Source: Candidatus Gastranaerophilales bacterium (GTDB lineage: Bacteria > Cyanobacteriota > Vampirovibrionia > Gastranaerophilales > Gastranaerophilaceae). Taken from it: a stretch of DNA of 64,000 bases. Positions 53,659-62,948 of the stretch are shown piece after piece. The translations under genes and the position numbers were made by a program. A model generated the notes under the pieces. That model searched no databases and was not told where the DNA came from. It was given only the letters and a program-made list of their open reading frames with translations. How positions within the stretch are numbered: position 1 is the first letter of the stretch; each line of letters starts with the position of its first letter. The stretch covers positions 26,655-90,654 of the forward strand of contig CALUVV010000006.1 in NCBI GenBank assembly GCA_944324305.1. The letters are read 5' to 3'.

Positions 53659-54284
53659 AGACAAATTTTCTTGTATTCGCAGAAATCACAGGTTTTATAA
53701 TGCTCAATTTCTTCAGGGAGTTGGGCATTTGTTATTTTTTCGCAAATGCTAATGAGTTTTTTCTCATATTCTTGTGCTTTTTCTAAATTAAAGTCAATTA
53801 TACAATTTTGATTATTTTTCAAATCTATATATACAAACTTCAAATTGCTTCCATACATTTTTGCGGTACACAAAAGATAGACTATTGTTTGATAATCATA
53901 TTCCGGATTTTTAGGAATTGAACCTGTTTTGTAATCAAGAATATAATAATTATTTTCGTCTTTCATCAAAGCATCAAGCCGTCCGCCAATCCAATAACTT
54001 CCGATTTTGCAGGACAGATTGTATTCTGAATTCATATAACTTTTTTGAAAGAATTCATTTTGTCTAAGTGTATCCCATGTCGACTTTTCATCTGAACTTA
54101 ATGCCTTTGCAATTTTTGAGATATCATCACCGCGAAGATAGTAATTTGCAAGTGCGTGAACTTTTTTCCCTTTTTCAAAAAGACTGCTCTTTTGCGGAAC
54201 TGAAATTTTTTGAACATATTTAAAATAATATTTTTTCGGGCATGCTTCAAAAGTTTTCAGCATGTTAGGAGAAAAGCTATTCAT
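53655..54284 (-). CDS. PD-(D/E)XK nuclease, RecB/AddB C-terminal type, 209 aa
   Basis: The core GGRLDALMKDE then YYILDYKTG gives the D...DxK nuclease motif. One cysteine in FEACPKKYYF near the start and three in CDFCEYKKICL at the end fit the iron-sulfur staple of AddB, Cas4 and RecB-like nucleases. I start at the second ATG (54284), six bases after GGAGG. It overlaps the end of the helicase gene, so the two form one unit for resecting double-strand breaks. No cas genes are near, so it is not Cas4. Confidence 0.8.
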   Translation of the reverse strand: MNSFSPNMLKTFEACPKKYYFKYVQKISVPQKSSLFEKGKKVHALANYYLRGDDISKIAKALSSDEKSTWDTLRQNEFFQKSYMNSEYNLSCKIGSYWIGGRLDALMKDENNYYILDYKTGSIPKNPEYDYQTIVYLLCTAKMYGSNLKFVYIDLKNNQNCIIDFNLEKAQEYEKKLISICEKITNAQLPEEIEHYKTCDFCEYKKICL

Positions 54285-57200
54285 CATATACCTCCGTACA
54301 ATCAAGAATATCCGTAAATATCAGACTTGGTTCCTGTTCAACAATTTTTTCAAAAGATTTAACTTTTCTGCTCGTTGAAAAATACAAGTGTTTTTTTGCT
54401 CGTGTAATTGCAACATAAAGAAGTCTTAAATTTTCCGAAACCAGTTCCTGTTTCATATCAAATTCGGTTTTGGGCTTGTAATCCGGATTAAGCCGTTTGA
54501 GGTTTTCGGTAAAGTCAGAATTTTTGAGTTTAATTTGTTCGAAATCGAGTGTAAGATTTTTTTCTGCCATTTCGGGAATAAATACATAGTCAAATTCATC
54601 CCCTTTTGATTTGTGCAGTGTCATAATCTGAACTTTACCAGCGAGAAATTCTTTATCGCTTTCATCTTCTTCCGAGAAAAATTTAAACCCGCTTAATGAC
54701 GGTTTTTTGGCCAGCTCTCCCAAGCGTTCGATAAGTGTCGGGAAGTCTTTATAATTCATGCTTAAACGTTTTATTAATGTGGAAATCAAATATACATTTG
54801 ATTTTTCGATTTCCGAATTGAAATAATGAAGTCCGATTTTTATGGCCAGCTCCTCAGGTGCAAGGTTCGGGAATGAAAGCCAGTAAGTCAAATCCCAGTA
54901 AAACTGTGCCAGATAAACATTATCTATATAATCGCAGTCAATTTGTATAAAAGGATTTTCGTATTTTCTTATTTCCAGTCCTAATCTTTGTTTGTAAAAT
55001 CCCATTTCTGCGAGAATTTCATAATTGTCGGCAATTACGTTGTTATCAAACGGGTGCAAAATCATTTGCATTATGGCAAAAATTGTTCTGAAAATGGATT
55101 TTTGCTCAAGGCTTTCACTTCTTGTAATACTTTTTAAGCCGCTGTTGTTTATGAAATTAATCCATTGTGCAACCTGATAATTGCTTCTTAAAAGAATTCC
55201 TATTGTACATTTGGGGTCTTTCTTTAAAGCTGCTTTAATTTCTTTAAGAATATAGTTTCTTTCCTCTAAAGGCTTTTCAAAAATAACAGAGTGTAATGCA
55301 TTTTCAGATACAGGATTTCTTCCCTCAACAGGCTGCATGAAAATTTCAAAAAATGCATTTTTAGTTTCCTGCTGTGTATCGGCCCATTTTACAAGATTAT
55401 TTGCAAGTGTCCATACATCCTTGGTGCATCTTTGTGAGCAATTCATACTTACATTATTGCTTTCAGATATGAATTTTCTGAACCCTTCAACATCTGCATT
55501 TGAAAAAGTTGTTGTAATAGCCTGATTTATGTCGCCGCATCTGATTAAATTTTTATGTTTTGCACTCAAAAGATTAATAAGTCTTTGTTGAATAGAAGAA
55601 CTGTCCTGTGCTTCATCTTCGATTATGTAATGACAGATATTCTGATAATATGCTCGGATATCGGCGTTATCTTCAAGCAGCTTAACCGAAGAAATAAGCA
55701 TGTCATCGTAATCAATAAGGTTTGCTTCTTTTAAAATTCGCTGATATTCTTCAAAAAACATTTGGAATTTTTCGAGCTTTTTATCCATTCCACTTTGAAA
55801 TTGTCCAGCACCGATTTTAAAAACAGAAATACCTCTGTCAAATTCGTCCGTTTCTGTTTTTTTGAGCTTTAATTTATTTGCAATTTCTCTGATAATTCTT
55901 GAACGCTGTGTGTCGTCACAGATTTCAAAATCAGACGAAAGCCCGAGCCTTTCAAAGTTTCCGTTTTCTTTTAATATCCTGAGAGCAAGCCCGTGAATTG
56001 TGCTTATGTTAGGGAGCTGAGAAGAATTTTGCCTTATATTTTTAATCCTGTCGCGGAAATTTCGTGCGGCACTTTCCATGTAAGTCATAACAAATATATT
56101 TTCGGGATTTACTCCTTTATCAAGAAGTTTCAGGATTAATGCAAGAAGAATTGTTGTTTTTCCTGCTCCGGGAACGGCTGAAATTGCCATTTTACCTGTT
56201 TCATATTCAAGAACGGGTTTCTGGTCATCGCGCGGTATAATCGCAAAAGCTTTCTTTACCTGCTCTGTTTGAATTTGTTCTTTAATTTTAATATATTCTT
56301 CAATCCCGCCGAAATTTTCAATTCCGTTTCCGTCAAAAAGGCTTGAATATGTATAAACATGTTCTGATGCACAAAGAGTTAATTTCCTCAAAATCCTTGC
56401 TGTTTTTTCTTTTGAAAGCTCAATATTGTCCTCAATCGTAAATTCATCTTTAGCCCATCCCCGCTGGAAAACCCAGGCATTATATAGAGGTCCTGTATCG
56501 CTTTTAATCCATTCATCGCTTGAAATATCAAGCCAGAGCTGGTATTTGGTCTTAATCTGATTATCAATAATTTTTTGGGGTGTTGAAATTACAAGGTCAT
56601 TTTCGGTAATTTCAAGAGTTGAATACGGATTTTCCGCAATAATTGAATTTTCAATCTGGTTAATGATTTCGTCTAAACGATTATCAAAATCTTTTCCGAA
56701 TATATTTTCAAAGTCCTGAATTTGTTTTACAAAAAAGTTAAATTTGTTTAATTCAACGGGATTAACATAATAAAATTCCGCGAGTTCATAATATATGTCG
56801 TAAACTTTTTCGGAAAGTTTTGCGCTGCTCTCTGAAAGTTTTTTTATTACATCAAGAAATTTTTTATATTTTTCCGTATATTCTTCAAGCTTAAATTCGT
56901 GTTGTGGAAGTTCTCCGTTTTTTTCGAAATTTTCGAGAATATCTCTGCAGTATTTAACGGGAATTCCTAAAAATTCTGACAAAACTACACGAATATCAAA
57001 TTCATTTAACTTCATTCCGCTGTTGAGCTTAAGAATTGTGAGAACTGCTTTTACAAGCCTGTTTTGTATAAGTTTTTCACTGCCCGAAAGAAACATAAGA
57101 TTTGTGTGAATATTTTCTTTCAGCGAGAATTTGAGCATATCATCTATAACAGGGGTGATTATCGAAATTTCGCTCGGGAGAACGTTTTTCGCTAAAAGTT

Positions 57201-58137
57201 CTTTAATTTGTTTTATTGCTTCATCTATCATTGAAGCTCTTTTTGAAGGAGACTGCAATGAAAAATTTTCAAGAGTATCTGTTTTGTTTTCCGTAATATT
57301 TGAAAATAAAGTTTCGGCATCTTTTGCAAGAAGATTTTCGGATGTAAGTTTTTCCGCTTTTTGATTAAACAGTTCTTCAAATTTCCAAACAGCTGTTCTG
57401 TCTGCGCTTAAATATCCCGTACGGCTTGCTCCTTTTTCGTCAAACGCAATAAAAACATCGGTTAATTGGGGTGCAAGATATGAAATAAAATCAAAGCAGA
57501 CGGGAGTAATTTCGTCACCGTCATCAAGAATTAAATATTTAATATTTTTGAAATAATCAGAATTTTTATAGACATAGTTAAAAACAAGCACCTGTCTTAA
57601 GTAATCAAAATCTCTTAGAGCAAGAGTTTTTGAAAGAAGTTTTTTTAAGACATTTTTCGCATCTTCCGCAAAGCTTTCTCCTAAAATTCTTGAACGCCAT
57701 TCAACTTCTTCATCTGTTAAATTATTTTGAACAATTAGAGAATATCTTCTGAAAATTTGATGCAAGAGAGATTTTTTTGAATTATAACCTTTAAACGGAA
57801 CTTCTTTTAAAATATCTTTTAAAATGAATTGTGAAACTTCCAGCCCCGCAAGGTTTGGAAGAATTGCAGGATTGTTAAAAGGATTAATATTTTCAATCAA
57901 TGCCCAGTTGTCATTAATTGTATTGTAAACGAGCGAGAAAAACGAATGAACCTGTAATTTCTCAATACAGTTTACTTCAAGTTTTTCCAGAGTTTTATTT
58001 ATGAAGTTTTGTTTAAGGCTTGAGTTTTGCACAAGCACTAAAATTTCAGAAGATTTTACGCCCGAATTCAGCAATCTGACGTATGCATTTATCAGAAAAT
58101 TGGTTTTATTTGTAGATAAATCAGCGCAAAATAACAT
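54277..58137 (-). CDS. UvrD/AddA-like helicase with degenerate N-terminal helicase half, 1286 aa
   Basis: The C-terminal half is a complete SF1A helicase: ISAVPGAGKTTILLAL (Walker A, near residue 655), FVMTYMESAARNFRDR (Ia), YIIEDEAQDSSSIQ (II), RCGDINQAI (III), IMTLHKSKGDEFDYVF (V) and LLYVAITRAKKHL (VI). The N-terminal 600 residues also follow a helicase plan (CADLSTNKTNFLINAY where Walker A should be, then ILVLVQNSSLKQNF and VHSFFSLV) but lack catalytic residues, like the inactive AddB helicase. With the separate nuclease gene this looks like an AddAB-type complex with rearranged domains. Confidence 0.8.
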   Translation of the reverse strand: MLFCADLSTNKTNFLINAYVRLLNSGVKSSEILVLVQNSSLKQNFINKTLEKLEVNCIEKLQVHSFFSLVYNTINDNWALIENINPFNNPAILPNLAGLEVSQFILKDILKEVPFKGYNSKKSLLHQIFRRYSLIVQNNLTDEEVEWRSRILGESFAEDAKNVLKKLLSKTLALRDFDYLRQVLVFNYVYKNSDYFKNIKYLILDDGDEITPVCFDFISYLAPQLTDVFIAFDEKGASRTGYLSADRTAVWKFEELFNQKAEKLTSENLLAKDAETLFSNITENKTDTLENFSLQSPSKRASMIDEAIKQIKELLAKNVLPSEISIITPVIDDMLKFSLKENIHTNLMFLSGSEKLIQNRLVKAVLTILKLNSGMKLNEFDIRVVLSEFLGIPVKYCRDILENFEKNGELPQHEFKLEEYTEKYKKFLDVIKKLSESSAKLSEKVYDIYYELAEFYYVNPVELNKFNFFVKQIQDFENIFGKDFDNRLDEIINQIENSIIAENPYSTLEITENDLVISTPQKIIDNQIKTKYQLWLDISSDEWIKSDTGPLYNAWVFQRGWAKDEFTIEDNIELSKEKTARILRKLTLCASEHVYTYSSLFDGNGIENFGGIEEYIKIKEQIQTEQVKKAFAIIPRDDQKPVLEYETGKMAISAVPGAGKTTILLALILKLLDKGVNPENIFVMTYMESAARNFRDRIKNIRQNSSQLPNISTIHGLALRILKENGNFERLGLSSDFEICDDTQRSRIIREIANKLKLKKTETDEFDRGISVFKIGAGQFQSGMDKKLEKFQMFFEEYQRILKEANLIDYDDMLISSVKLLEDNADIRAYYQNICHYIIEDEAQDSSSIQQRLINLLSAKHKNLIRCGDINQAITTTFSNADVEGFRKFISESNNVSMNCSQRCTKDVWTLANNLVKWADTQQETKNAFFEIFMQPVEGRNPVSENALHSVIFEKPLEERNYILKEIKAALKKDPKCTIGILLRSNYQVAQWINFINNSGLKSITRSESLEQKSIFRTIFAIMQMILHPFDNNVIADNYEILAEMGFYKQRLGLEIRKYENPFIQIDCDYIDNVYLAQFYWDLTYWLSFPNLAPEELAIKIGLHYFNSEIEKSNVYLISTLIKRLSMNYKDFPTLIERLGELAKKPSLSGFKFFSEEDESDKEFLAGKVQIMTLHKSKGDEFDYVFIPEMAEKNLTLDFEQIKLKNSDFTENLKRLNPDYKPKTEFDMKQELVSENLRLLYVAITRAKKHLYFSTSRKVKSFEKIVEQEPSLIFTDILDCTEVYDE

Positions 58138-58288
58138 TCATACTCCTTTAATAATAATTGTATCATGAACAATAAAAAAATTATTTTGTCCTCATCCTTC
58201 TGAACTATTGCATTTTTTTAGCCGTTAGTCTATTATATAACCATAAACGGAGAGAAGGTAACAAAATAAAAATGCATGGAGGTTAGTT

Positions 58289-58495
58289 ATGCAAGAATTA
58301 CAAGAACAAATCGGACAATCAGCAGGTCAAATTTACAATTACTTGAACAGTAACGGAGAATCTACTTTCTCTAAAATGAAAAAAGAATTAGACCTTAAAG
58401 GTAATTTTGCAGATTTGGGTCTTGGCTGGTTAGCAAGAGAAGACAAAGTTGAAATCTCTAAAAAAGGTGCTTCAGTTAGTGTAAGACTTAAATAG
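58289..58495 (+). CDS. Winged-helix DUF2582 protein, 68 aa
   Basis: QIGQSAGQIYNYLNSNGESTFSKMKKEL then GLGWLAREDKVEISKKGASVSV matches DUF2582, a small winged-helix family of possible DNA-binding proteins. GGAGG lies before the ATG. It is divergent from the helicase gene and followed by a strong terminator. Confidence 0.85.
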   Translation: MQELQEQIGQSAGQIYNYLNSNGESTFSKMKKELDLKGNFADLGLGWLAREDKVEISKKGASVSVRLK

Positions 58496-58517
58496 TTTTT
58501 TGCAAAAAAGACATTAT

Positions 58518-58550
58518 AAAAAAAGACACTTCAAAGAAGTGTCTTTTTTT
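58518..58550 (+). terminator. Terminator of the DUF2582 gene
   Basis: AAAAAGACACTTC and its complement around AAA, then a T run. Confidence 0.92.
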
Positions 58551-58618
58551 ATTTTTTTATGTTAGCAATATATTTTTTGTTTAGTTTTTAATTCCTTTGA
58601 AAATAAGGTAAAAAATTT

Positions 58619-59593
58619 ATGCAGATTGAAAATTTTTCAAAATTTGTGCCTAAAGTAAAAAATTTATTGAAGAAAGCTGTACTCAAAACCGAAATAGTTG
58701 AAAATTCAAAACCTTTTATTAAAAAGGCCTGTAAACAGAAAACTAGACATCCGAAGCTGCATCAAACAATGTTTGATATGATGTTGGATGTCAAGGAAAA
58801 ACTGTTAACAAATTTTTATTCAATGGATTTTGTTTTAAAAAAACAAAAACTTATAAATGAATTGTCAAAAGTTTTTAATAAAGATTTTATTGCAAAAATT
58901 GAAAAAGTTAAAACCCCTGAGCAGCTTGCAAAAATTATCCTCAAAGAGGAGTGCGGCATTATGCCTGAATATATTTATACAAGACTTTATCCGCCGAAAT
59001 CGAAACCGCTTACTCTGGAAACGGAACAAATACGATATCAGAAAAAATTTAACAAAGCTAACTTTATACTGGCTCGTGAAAAAGCTATGCATGTACCTTC
59101 AAAAAATCCAAAAGTTATTGCAATTGAAAATATTTTAAAGGAACAGTACGGTTGTAAATTTGTTTCATTAAAAGATAATGAAGAACTGGCAAAAAAAGTT
59201 TTAAAAGCTTATGAAATTGCATCAAAAAATAATGTTGAAACTCCTGAAAATGTTATTGCATCCGTTTTTATGCATACAAATGGCGAATATCTTATAAATG
59301 GAACGATTTTATTAAATATCCTTGAAAGTAAGTATCAAAAGGGATTTCTGTCAACAAACAAAGATTTTCATGCTGTTTTGCATGAGATTATGCATAACAC
59401 GCATCCGCAGCTTTTATCTTTTAATATAAAAGAAATTCCTGAAAGATTTCTTAAAGTGAAAGCAGGATTGTCGGAATATTCACGAATTTCGCTTACTCAT
59501 GAAACTTTTACCGAATTAAATACCAAAAGGCTAATTGATGGTTTAAATCCTCAAGAACAGGCATTGTTTGATTATTTGAATATATTTGCATAA
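58619..59593 (+). CDS. HExxH metallopeptidase-like protein, 324 aa
   Basis: A late HAVLHEIMHNTHP segment (near residue 257) fits a zinc HExxH site; E residues downstream (HETFTELN) could supply the third ligand. The first 230 residues are basic and helical. It shares the N-terminal style of the lineage-specific proteins here but lacks the F-K-G motif. No signal peptide is visible. It stands alone between two terminators. Confidence 0.55.
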   Translation: MQIENFSKFVPKVKNLLKKAVLKTEIVENSKPFIKKACKQKTRHPKLHQTMFDMMLDVKEKLLTNFYSMDFVLKKQKLINELSKVFNKDFIAKIEKVKTPEQLAKIILKEECGIMPEYIYTRLYPPKSKPLTLETEQIRYQKKFNKANFILAREKAMHVPSKNPKVIAIENILKEQYGCKFVSLKDNEELAKKVLKAYEIASKNNVETPENVIASVFMHTNGEYLINGTILLNILESKYQKGFLSTNKDFHAVLHEIMHNTHPQLLSFNIKEIPERFLKVKAGLSEYSRISLTHETFTELNTKRLIDGLNPQEQALFDYLNIFA

Positions 59594-59599
59594 AAAATA

Positions 59600-59629
59600 A
59601 GGGCTTCTAAATATTTTTAGAAGCCTTCG
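59600..59629 (+). terminator. Terminator of the HExxH gene
   Basis: GGCTTCTAAA and TTTAGAAGCC form a 10-base stem, followed by TT. The gap after it (to 59830) has the direct repeat TAGTAGGTAG twice near 59660-59680. Confidence 0.7.
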
Positions 59630-59830
59630 AAATCTTGTATGATTCCTCGTGTAAAAGGTTAGTAGGTAGAAAGTGTAGTAGGTAGTGTGAAATTTATTAA
59701 ATCCGCCTTAGCATTATTTACTTCTTATATATTAATAAAGTATTTTTTATATATAGAATTTCAAAATTTTCTCTTTTTGTTACAAAAGTTAATAATAATT
59801 TGATTTATAATCTTTTAAAAGGATTAATTT

Positions 59831-60310
59831 ATGAAAATAGCAATTTACCCGGGAAGCTTTGACCCGATTACAAAAGGACATTTAGATATATTACATACGG
59901 CAGCCGAAATATTTGATAAAGTTATTATTGCAGTTGCAAGAAATCCTGAAAAACACGGCTTTCTTCCTGTTGATGTACGAGTTAAGCTTATAAAAGAAAG
60001 CGTAAAAGATTTACACAATGTTGAAGTTGATTTCTTTGAAGGCTTAACCATAAATTATGCCAGAGAAAAAGGAGCCACCGTTCTTATAAGAGGTCTGCGC
60101 GCCGTATCCGATTTTGAATATGAAATGCAGCTTTCTCAAGCTAACAGTGCACTTGCTTGTGAAGTAAAAACAGTATTTCTTACTACTAAACCTAAATATA
60201 ACTTCATTTCATCAAGTACAATTAAAGAAATTTTCCTCAATAAAGGAGATATTTCAAAGTTTGTTCCGGAACCCGTTAACGAATATTTGCAGAATTCTTA
60301 TAAATGTTAA
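59831..60310 (+). CDS. coaD: Phosphopantetheine adenylyltransferase
   Basis: The fourth step of coenzyme A synthesis. 159 aa with the nucleotidyltransferase motif YPGSFDPITKGHLDIL (HxGH), VLIRGLRAVSDFEYEMQ and the C-terminal NFISSSTIKEIF. AAAGGA precedes the ATG. CoA synthesis genes panB and panC lie elsewhere in the window. Confidence 0.97.
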   Translation: MKIAIYPGSFDPITKGHLDILHTAAEIFDKVIIAVARNPEKHGFLPVDVRVKLIKESVKDLHNVEVDFFEGLTINYAREKGATVLIRGLRAVSDFEYEMQLSQANSALACEVKTVFLTTKPKYNFISSSTIKEIFLNKGDISKFVPEPVNEYLQNSYKC

Positions 60311-60394
60311 AATATATGGCTCTTTCCGTAACAAACTATTTGACAATTAATATACGCTTATGTAGAATGTAATTAGAGTAAGAAAGGTATATGT

Positions 60395-61006
60395 GTGACA
60401 ACAATGCAACAAAATGGTGTATATGATTTATTAAAAATGTTAGAAATTTCTCTGGAGGAAGGCTTTCCTATTATCCCGCGTAAATTTACGGTTGTAAAAA
60501 CAAAAGAAATTGAAACATTAATTGATAGAATTTATGCTTCTTTACCTGTTGAAGTTCAGGAAGCAAGAGCATTTTTAAGACGCAGAGAAGAACTTCAAAT
60601 AGAAGCACAGCAAAAAGCTGAGAAAATAGTTCAGGATGCACAGGCCGAAGCTGACAGAAAATTATCAGAAGCTGATTTTATTAAAGCGCTTGAAAGAGAA
60701 GGAATAAGAATAAGAACTCAAGTTCAGCAGGAATGCGAGGAAATTAAGCGTAAAGCTATGGAAGAAGCTGAAAATATCCGCGCTCAAGCCGTTGAAGAAG
60801 CAATGAAAACTAAAGAAGGTGCAGAACTTTATGCAGAACAAGTTTTGACAAATCTTGAAAAGAACTTGACCCAGCAGCAGCAAATCGTTAAAAACGGTCA
60901 GGTCTATATGGAAAAACTTCGCACTGATTCTTTCGGAAGCTATGATATACCGACTTCTTACTCTACGGAAAGAGCTCAGGCAAGTTCAGATTTTATAATT
61001 AAATAG
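60395..61006 (+). CDS. Coiled-coil protein, ATP synthase B / DivIVA-like, 203 aa
   Basis: The first 50 residues (VYDLLKMLEISLEEGFPI, ETLIDRIYASLPVEVQEA) resemble the N-terminal domain of DivIVA-like or cyanobacterial cell-division coiled-coil proteins. Residues 65-165 form a long alanine-, glutamate- and arginine-rich coiled coil, and the tail is polar. I cannot name the function; a scaffold role at the membrane is possible. GTG with AAAGG seven bases upstream is the likely start. A terminator follows. Confidence 0.55.
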   Translation: MTTMQQNGVYDLLKMLEISLEEGFPIIPRKFTVVKTKEIETLIDRIYASLPVEVQEARAFLRRREELQIEAQQKAEKIVQDAQAEADRKLSEADFIKALEREGIRIRTQVQQECEEIKRKAMEEAENIRAQAVEEAMKTKEGAELYAEQVLTNLEKNLTQQQQIVKNGQVYMEKLRTDSFGSYDIPTSYSTERAQASSDFIIK

Positions 61007-61023
61007 TCTTAAACAAATTATCT

Positions 61024-61056
61024 AAAATCAGCCGGTTAGCCAATCGGCTGATTTTC
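61024..61056 (+). terminator. Terminator of the coiled-coil gene
   Basis: AAAATCAGCCG and its exact complement around a 10-base loop, ending in Ts. Confidence 0.92.
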
Positions 61057-61138
61057 TTATCTCAGCTTATTGTTTTTTAACATATTGTTTGCAATTTATT
61101 TTGTTTGGTTTATTATGTAAACATAAGCCGATTTAATT

Positions 61139-61162
61139 AGAATGTGAGTTATATCACATTCT
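61139..61162. promoter_or_regulatory. CRP-like palindrome upstream of rpmG
   Basis: AGAATGTGA, six bases, TCACATTCT: the core TGTGA-N6-TCACA equals the CRP/SyCRP1 consensus. A T6 run follows, so it might also be a weak terminator or attenuator hairpin. Confidence 0.4.
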
Positions 61163-61211
61163 TTTTTAAAGAGGAAGAATTTAAAATAAATAAGTATAAA
61201 GGAAAATAAAA

Positions 61212-61379
61212 ATGGGTATCAAAGGAAAAAATGACAAAATGGTAGTTCTGGCTTGCGAAGACTGCAAAGAAAGAAACTACACAACTACTAAAAACAAGAA
61301 AAATATTAAGGAAAGATTAGAGTTGAGCAAATACTGCCCGACTTGCAAAAAACACACTAACCACAAAGAAACTAAATAG
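61212..61379 (+). CDS. rpmG: 50S ribosomal protein L33
   Basis: A 55-aa zinc-ribbon ribosomal protein: [17 protein letters not shown] and [16 protein letters not shown], with CxxC pairs at residues 15/18 and 42/45, so the zinc-binding (C+) form. It lies at the head of the classic rpmG, tRNA-Trp, secE, nusG, rplK, rplA series. AAAGG upstream. Confidence 0.96.
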   Translation: MGIKGKNDKMVVLACEDCKERNYTTTKNKKNIKERLELSKYCPTCKKHTNHKETK

Positions 61380-61417
61380 TGTGCTGGCTAAGGCTAAAAA
61401 GGGGATTTTCCCCTCTT

Positions 61418-61490
61418 GCGTCCTTAGTTCAGTTGGTAGAACGTCGGTCTCCAAAACCGGATGTCGAGGGTTCGAGTCCTTCAGGGCGCG
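61418..61490 (+). tRNA. tRNA-Trp (CCA)
   Basis: Cloverleaf with acceptor GCGTCCT pairing with AGGGCGC (one T-G), D-arm with AGTTCAGTTGGTAGAACG, anticodon loop CTCCAAA (anticodon CCA), T-arm with GTTCGAGTC, discriminator G. No CCA tail is encoded. Its place between rpmG and secE is usual in many bacteria. Confidence 0.96.
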
Positions 61491-61519
61491 ATTTTTATAA
61501 AACGTAAGGAAACAAAAAT

Positions 61520-61744
61520 ATGATAGGTGCAGAAAATCAAACACCGGCATGGTTAGAAAAATCAACAAATTCAGTGAAAACATACTTCAGAGGCGTAAGA
61601 ACCGAATGGGGTAAAATCAGCTGGCCGGAAAAACGTCAGGTAGTAGCAGAAACTGTTTTTGTTGTAGCTATAGTTTTTGTTTTTACCGTTGCAGTTTATT
61701 TAATGGATATAATTTTTAAAGGTTTACTCGGACTGATAAAATAG
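61520..61744 (+). CDS. secE: Protein translocase subunit SecE
   Basis: 74 aa: an amphipathic EWGKISWPEKRQVVAET segment (the conserved W-P surface helix) and one membrane helix, VFVVAIVFVFTVAVYLMDII. The small single-helix SecE of the SecYEG channel. 29 bases before nusG. Confidence 0.95.
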   Translation: MIGAENQTPAWLEKSTNSVKTYFRGVRTEWGKISWPEKRQVVAETVFVVAIVFVFTVAVYLMDIIFKGLLGLIK

Positions 61745-61772
61745 TCCGGTAACAGAATAATAAAGGTGGCTT

Positions 61773-62399
61773 ATGACTGAAAAAGAAAAATCTATGAAAG
61801 AACAGTTAGACGAAGACAAAGCCCAGGAAGCTTTGGAAGAGCAGGCTGAAAACGAAGCTAAAGAAGCTAAGAAAAACCAAAAACGCTGGTACATTGTCCA
61901 TACATATTCGGGTTACGAAAACAAAGTAAAAGTTAACCTTGAAAAACGTATCGAATATATGAACATGGGTGATAAAATCTTTAGAATTGAAGTTCCTCAA
62001 AAAACTGTTACCCAGATGAAGGGCGGTAAAAAACAAGAACGTGAAGAAAAAATCTTCCCCGGTTATGTTCTGGTTGAAATGATTATGGATGAAGACAGCT
62101 GGTATGTTGTAAGACACACTTCAGGCGTTACTAAATTCGTAGGCTCTGCTAAGAAACCTATCCCCGCCCGCGACAGCGAAATCAAAAAGATTATTAACCG
62201 CTCATCTTCAACTTCTCAGAAAATTGAACTTGATGTTAAAGCAGGAGACAAAGTCAGAATTACTTCAGGACCTTTCGCAGACTTTATTGCGGATATCATT
62301 GAGGTTTATCCTGATAAATCTAAACTTCGTGCAAATGTTTCTATCTTCGGACGTGAAACTCCGGTTGAACTGGAATACAAACAAATTAACAAATTATAA
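61773..62399 (+). CDS. nusG: Transcription termination/antitermination protein NusG
   Basis: 208 aa. After an acidic, helical extension of about 35 residues comes the NGN domain ([40 protein letters not shown]) and a C-terminal KOW domain ([17 protein letters not shown]). It binds RNA polymerase and links it to the ribosome or Rho. Confidence 0.97.
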   Translation: MTEKEKSMKEQLDEDKAQEALEEQAENEAKEAKKNQKRWYIVHTYSGYENKVKVNLEKRIEYMNMGDKIFRIEVPQKTVTQMKGGKKQEREEKIFPGYVLVEMIMDEDSWYVVRHTSGVTKFVGSAKKPIPARDSEIKKIINRSSSTSQKIELDVKAGDKVRITSGPFADFIADIIEVYPDKSKLRANVSIFGRETPVELEYKQINKL

Positions 62400-62410
62400 T
62401 AATTAGTACA

Positions 62411-62466
62411 AAAGATGTGGAAGGATTTTTGTCGAGTGGACAAAAACCGTTAGCACCACAAAAGGA
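62411..62466 (+). promoter_or_regulatory. Leader motif before rplK (likely L1 operator)
   Basis: GATGTGGAAGGA, then a TTTTTGTC/GACAAAAA hairpin, then CCGTTAGCACCACAAAAGGAG. The same frame of motifs (GATGGAAGGA, CCGTTATTACCAC) recurs before rplA. This resembles the L1-binding control site known from rplKA operons. Confidence 0.5.
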
Positions 62467-62473
62467 GAAAAAA

Positions 62474-62902
62474 ATGGCTAAAAAAGTAGTAGGAAAAATC
62501 AAGCTTCAAATTGAAGCAGGTAAAGCAAATCCGTCACCGCCGGTTGGTCCTGCATTAGGTCAGCACGGTGTTAACATCATGGATTTCTGTAAGCAGTTCA
62601 ATGCTAAAACAGAATCTCAAGCAGGATACATTATTCCGGTTGTAATTGATGTTTACGAAGACAGAAGTTTTTCTTTCATCGTAAAATCACCTCCGGCACC
62701 GGTTCTTATTAAGAAAGCTTTAAACCTTTCAAAAGGTTCAGCTGTTCCTAATAAAGATAAAGTCGGCGAAATTACTCAGGCTCAGCTTGAAGAAATCGCT
62801 AAAATTAAAATGAATGACTTAAACGCAACATCTTTGGAAGCTGCAGTGAATATGATTAAAGGTTCTTGCAGAGCTATGGGTGTTACGGTTAAAGAAGGTT
62901 AG
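62474..62902 (+). CDS. rplK: 50S ribosomal protein L11
   Basis: 142 aa starting [20 protein letters not shown], with [22 protein letters not shown] and the C-terminal [20 protein letters not shown] precedes the ATG at 62474; the frame extends upstream only through the leader. Confidence 0.98.
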   Translation: MAKKVVGKIKLQIEAGKANPSPPVGPALGQHGVNIMDFCKQFNAKTESQAGYIIPVVIDVYEDRSFSFIVKSPPAPVLIKKALNLSKGSAVPNKDKVGEITQAQLEEIAKIKMNDLNATSLEAAVNMIKGSCRAMGVTVKEG

Positions 62903-62940
62903 ATGGAAGGACGTTAGTCCGTTATTACCACGAAAGGAAT
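62901..62940 (+). promoter_or_regulatory. Leader motif before rplA (likely L1 operator)
   Basis: AGATGGAAGGACGTTAGTCC followed by GTTATTACCACGAAAGGA, the shorter second copy of the motif before rplK. Confidence 0.45.
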
Positions 62941-62948
62941 TATAAAAA

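Noticed and set aside
53655..54284. Cas4
   Set aside because: The Fe-S and nuclease motifs fit, but it overlaps an AddA-like helicase gene and no CRISPR or cas genes are in the window.
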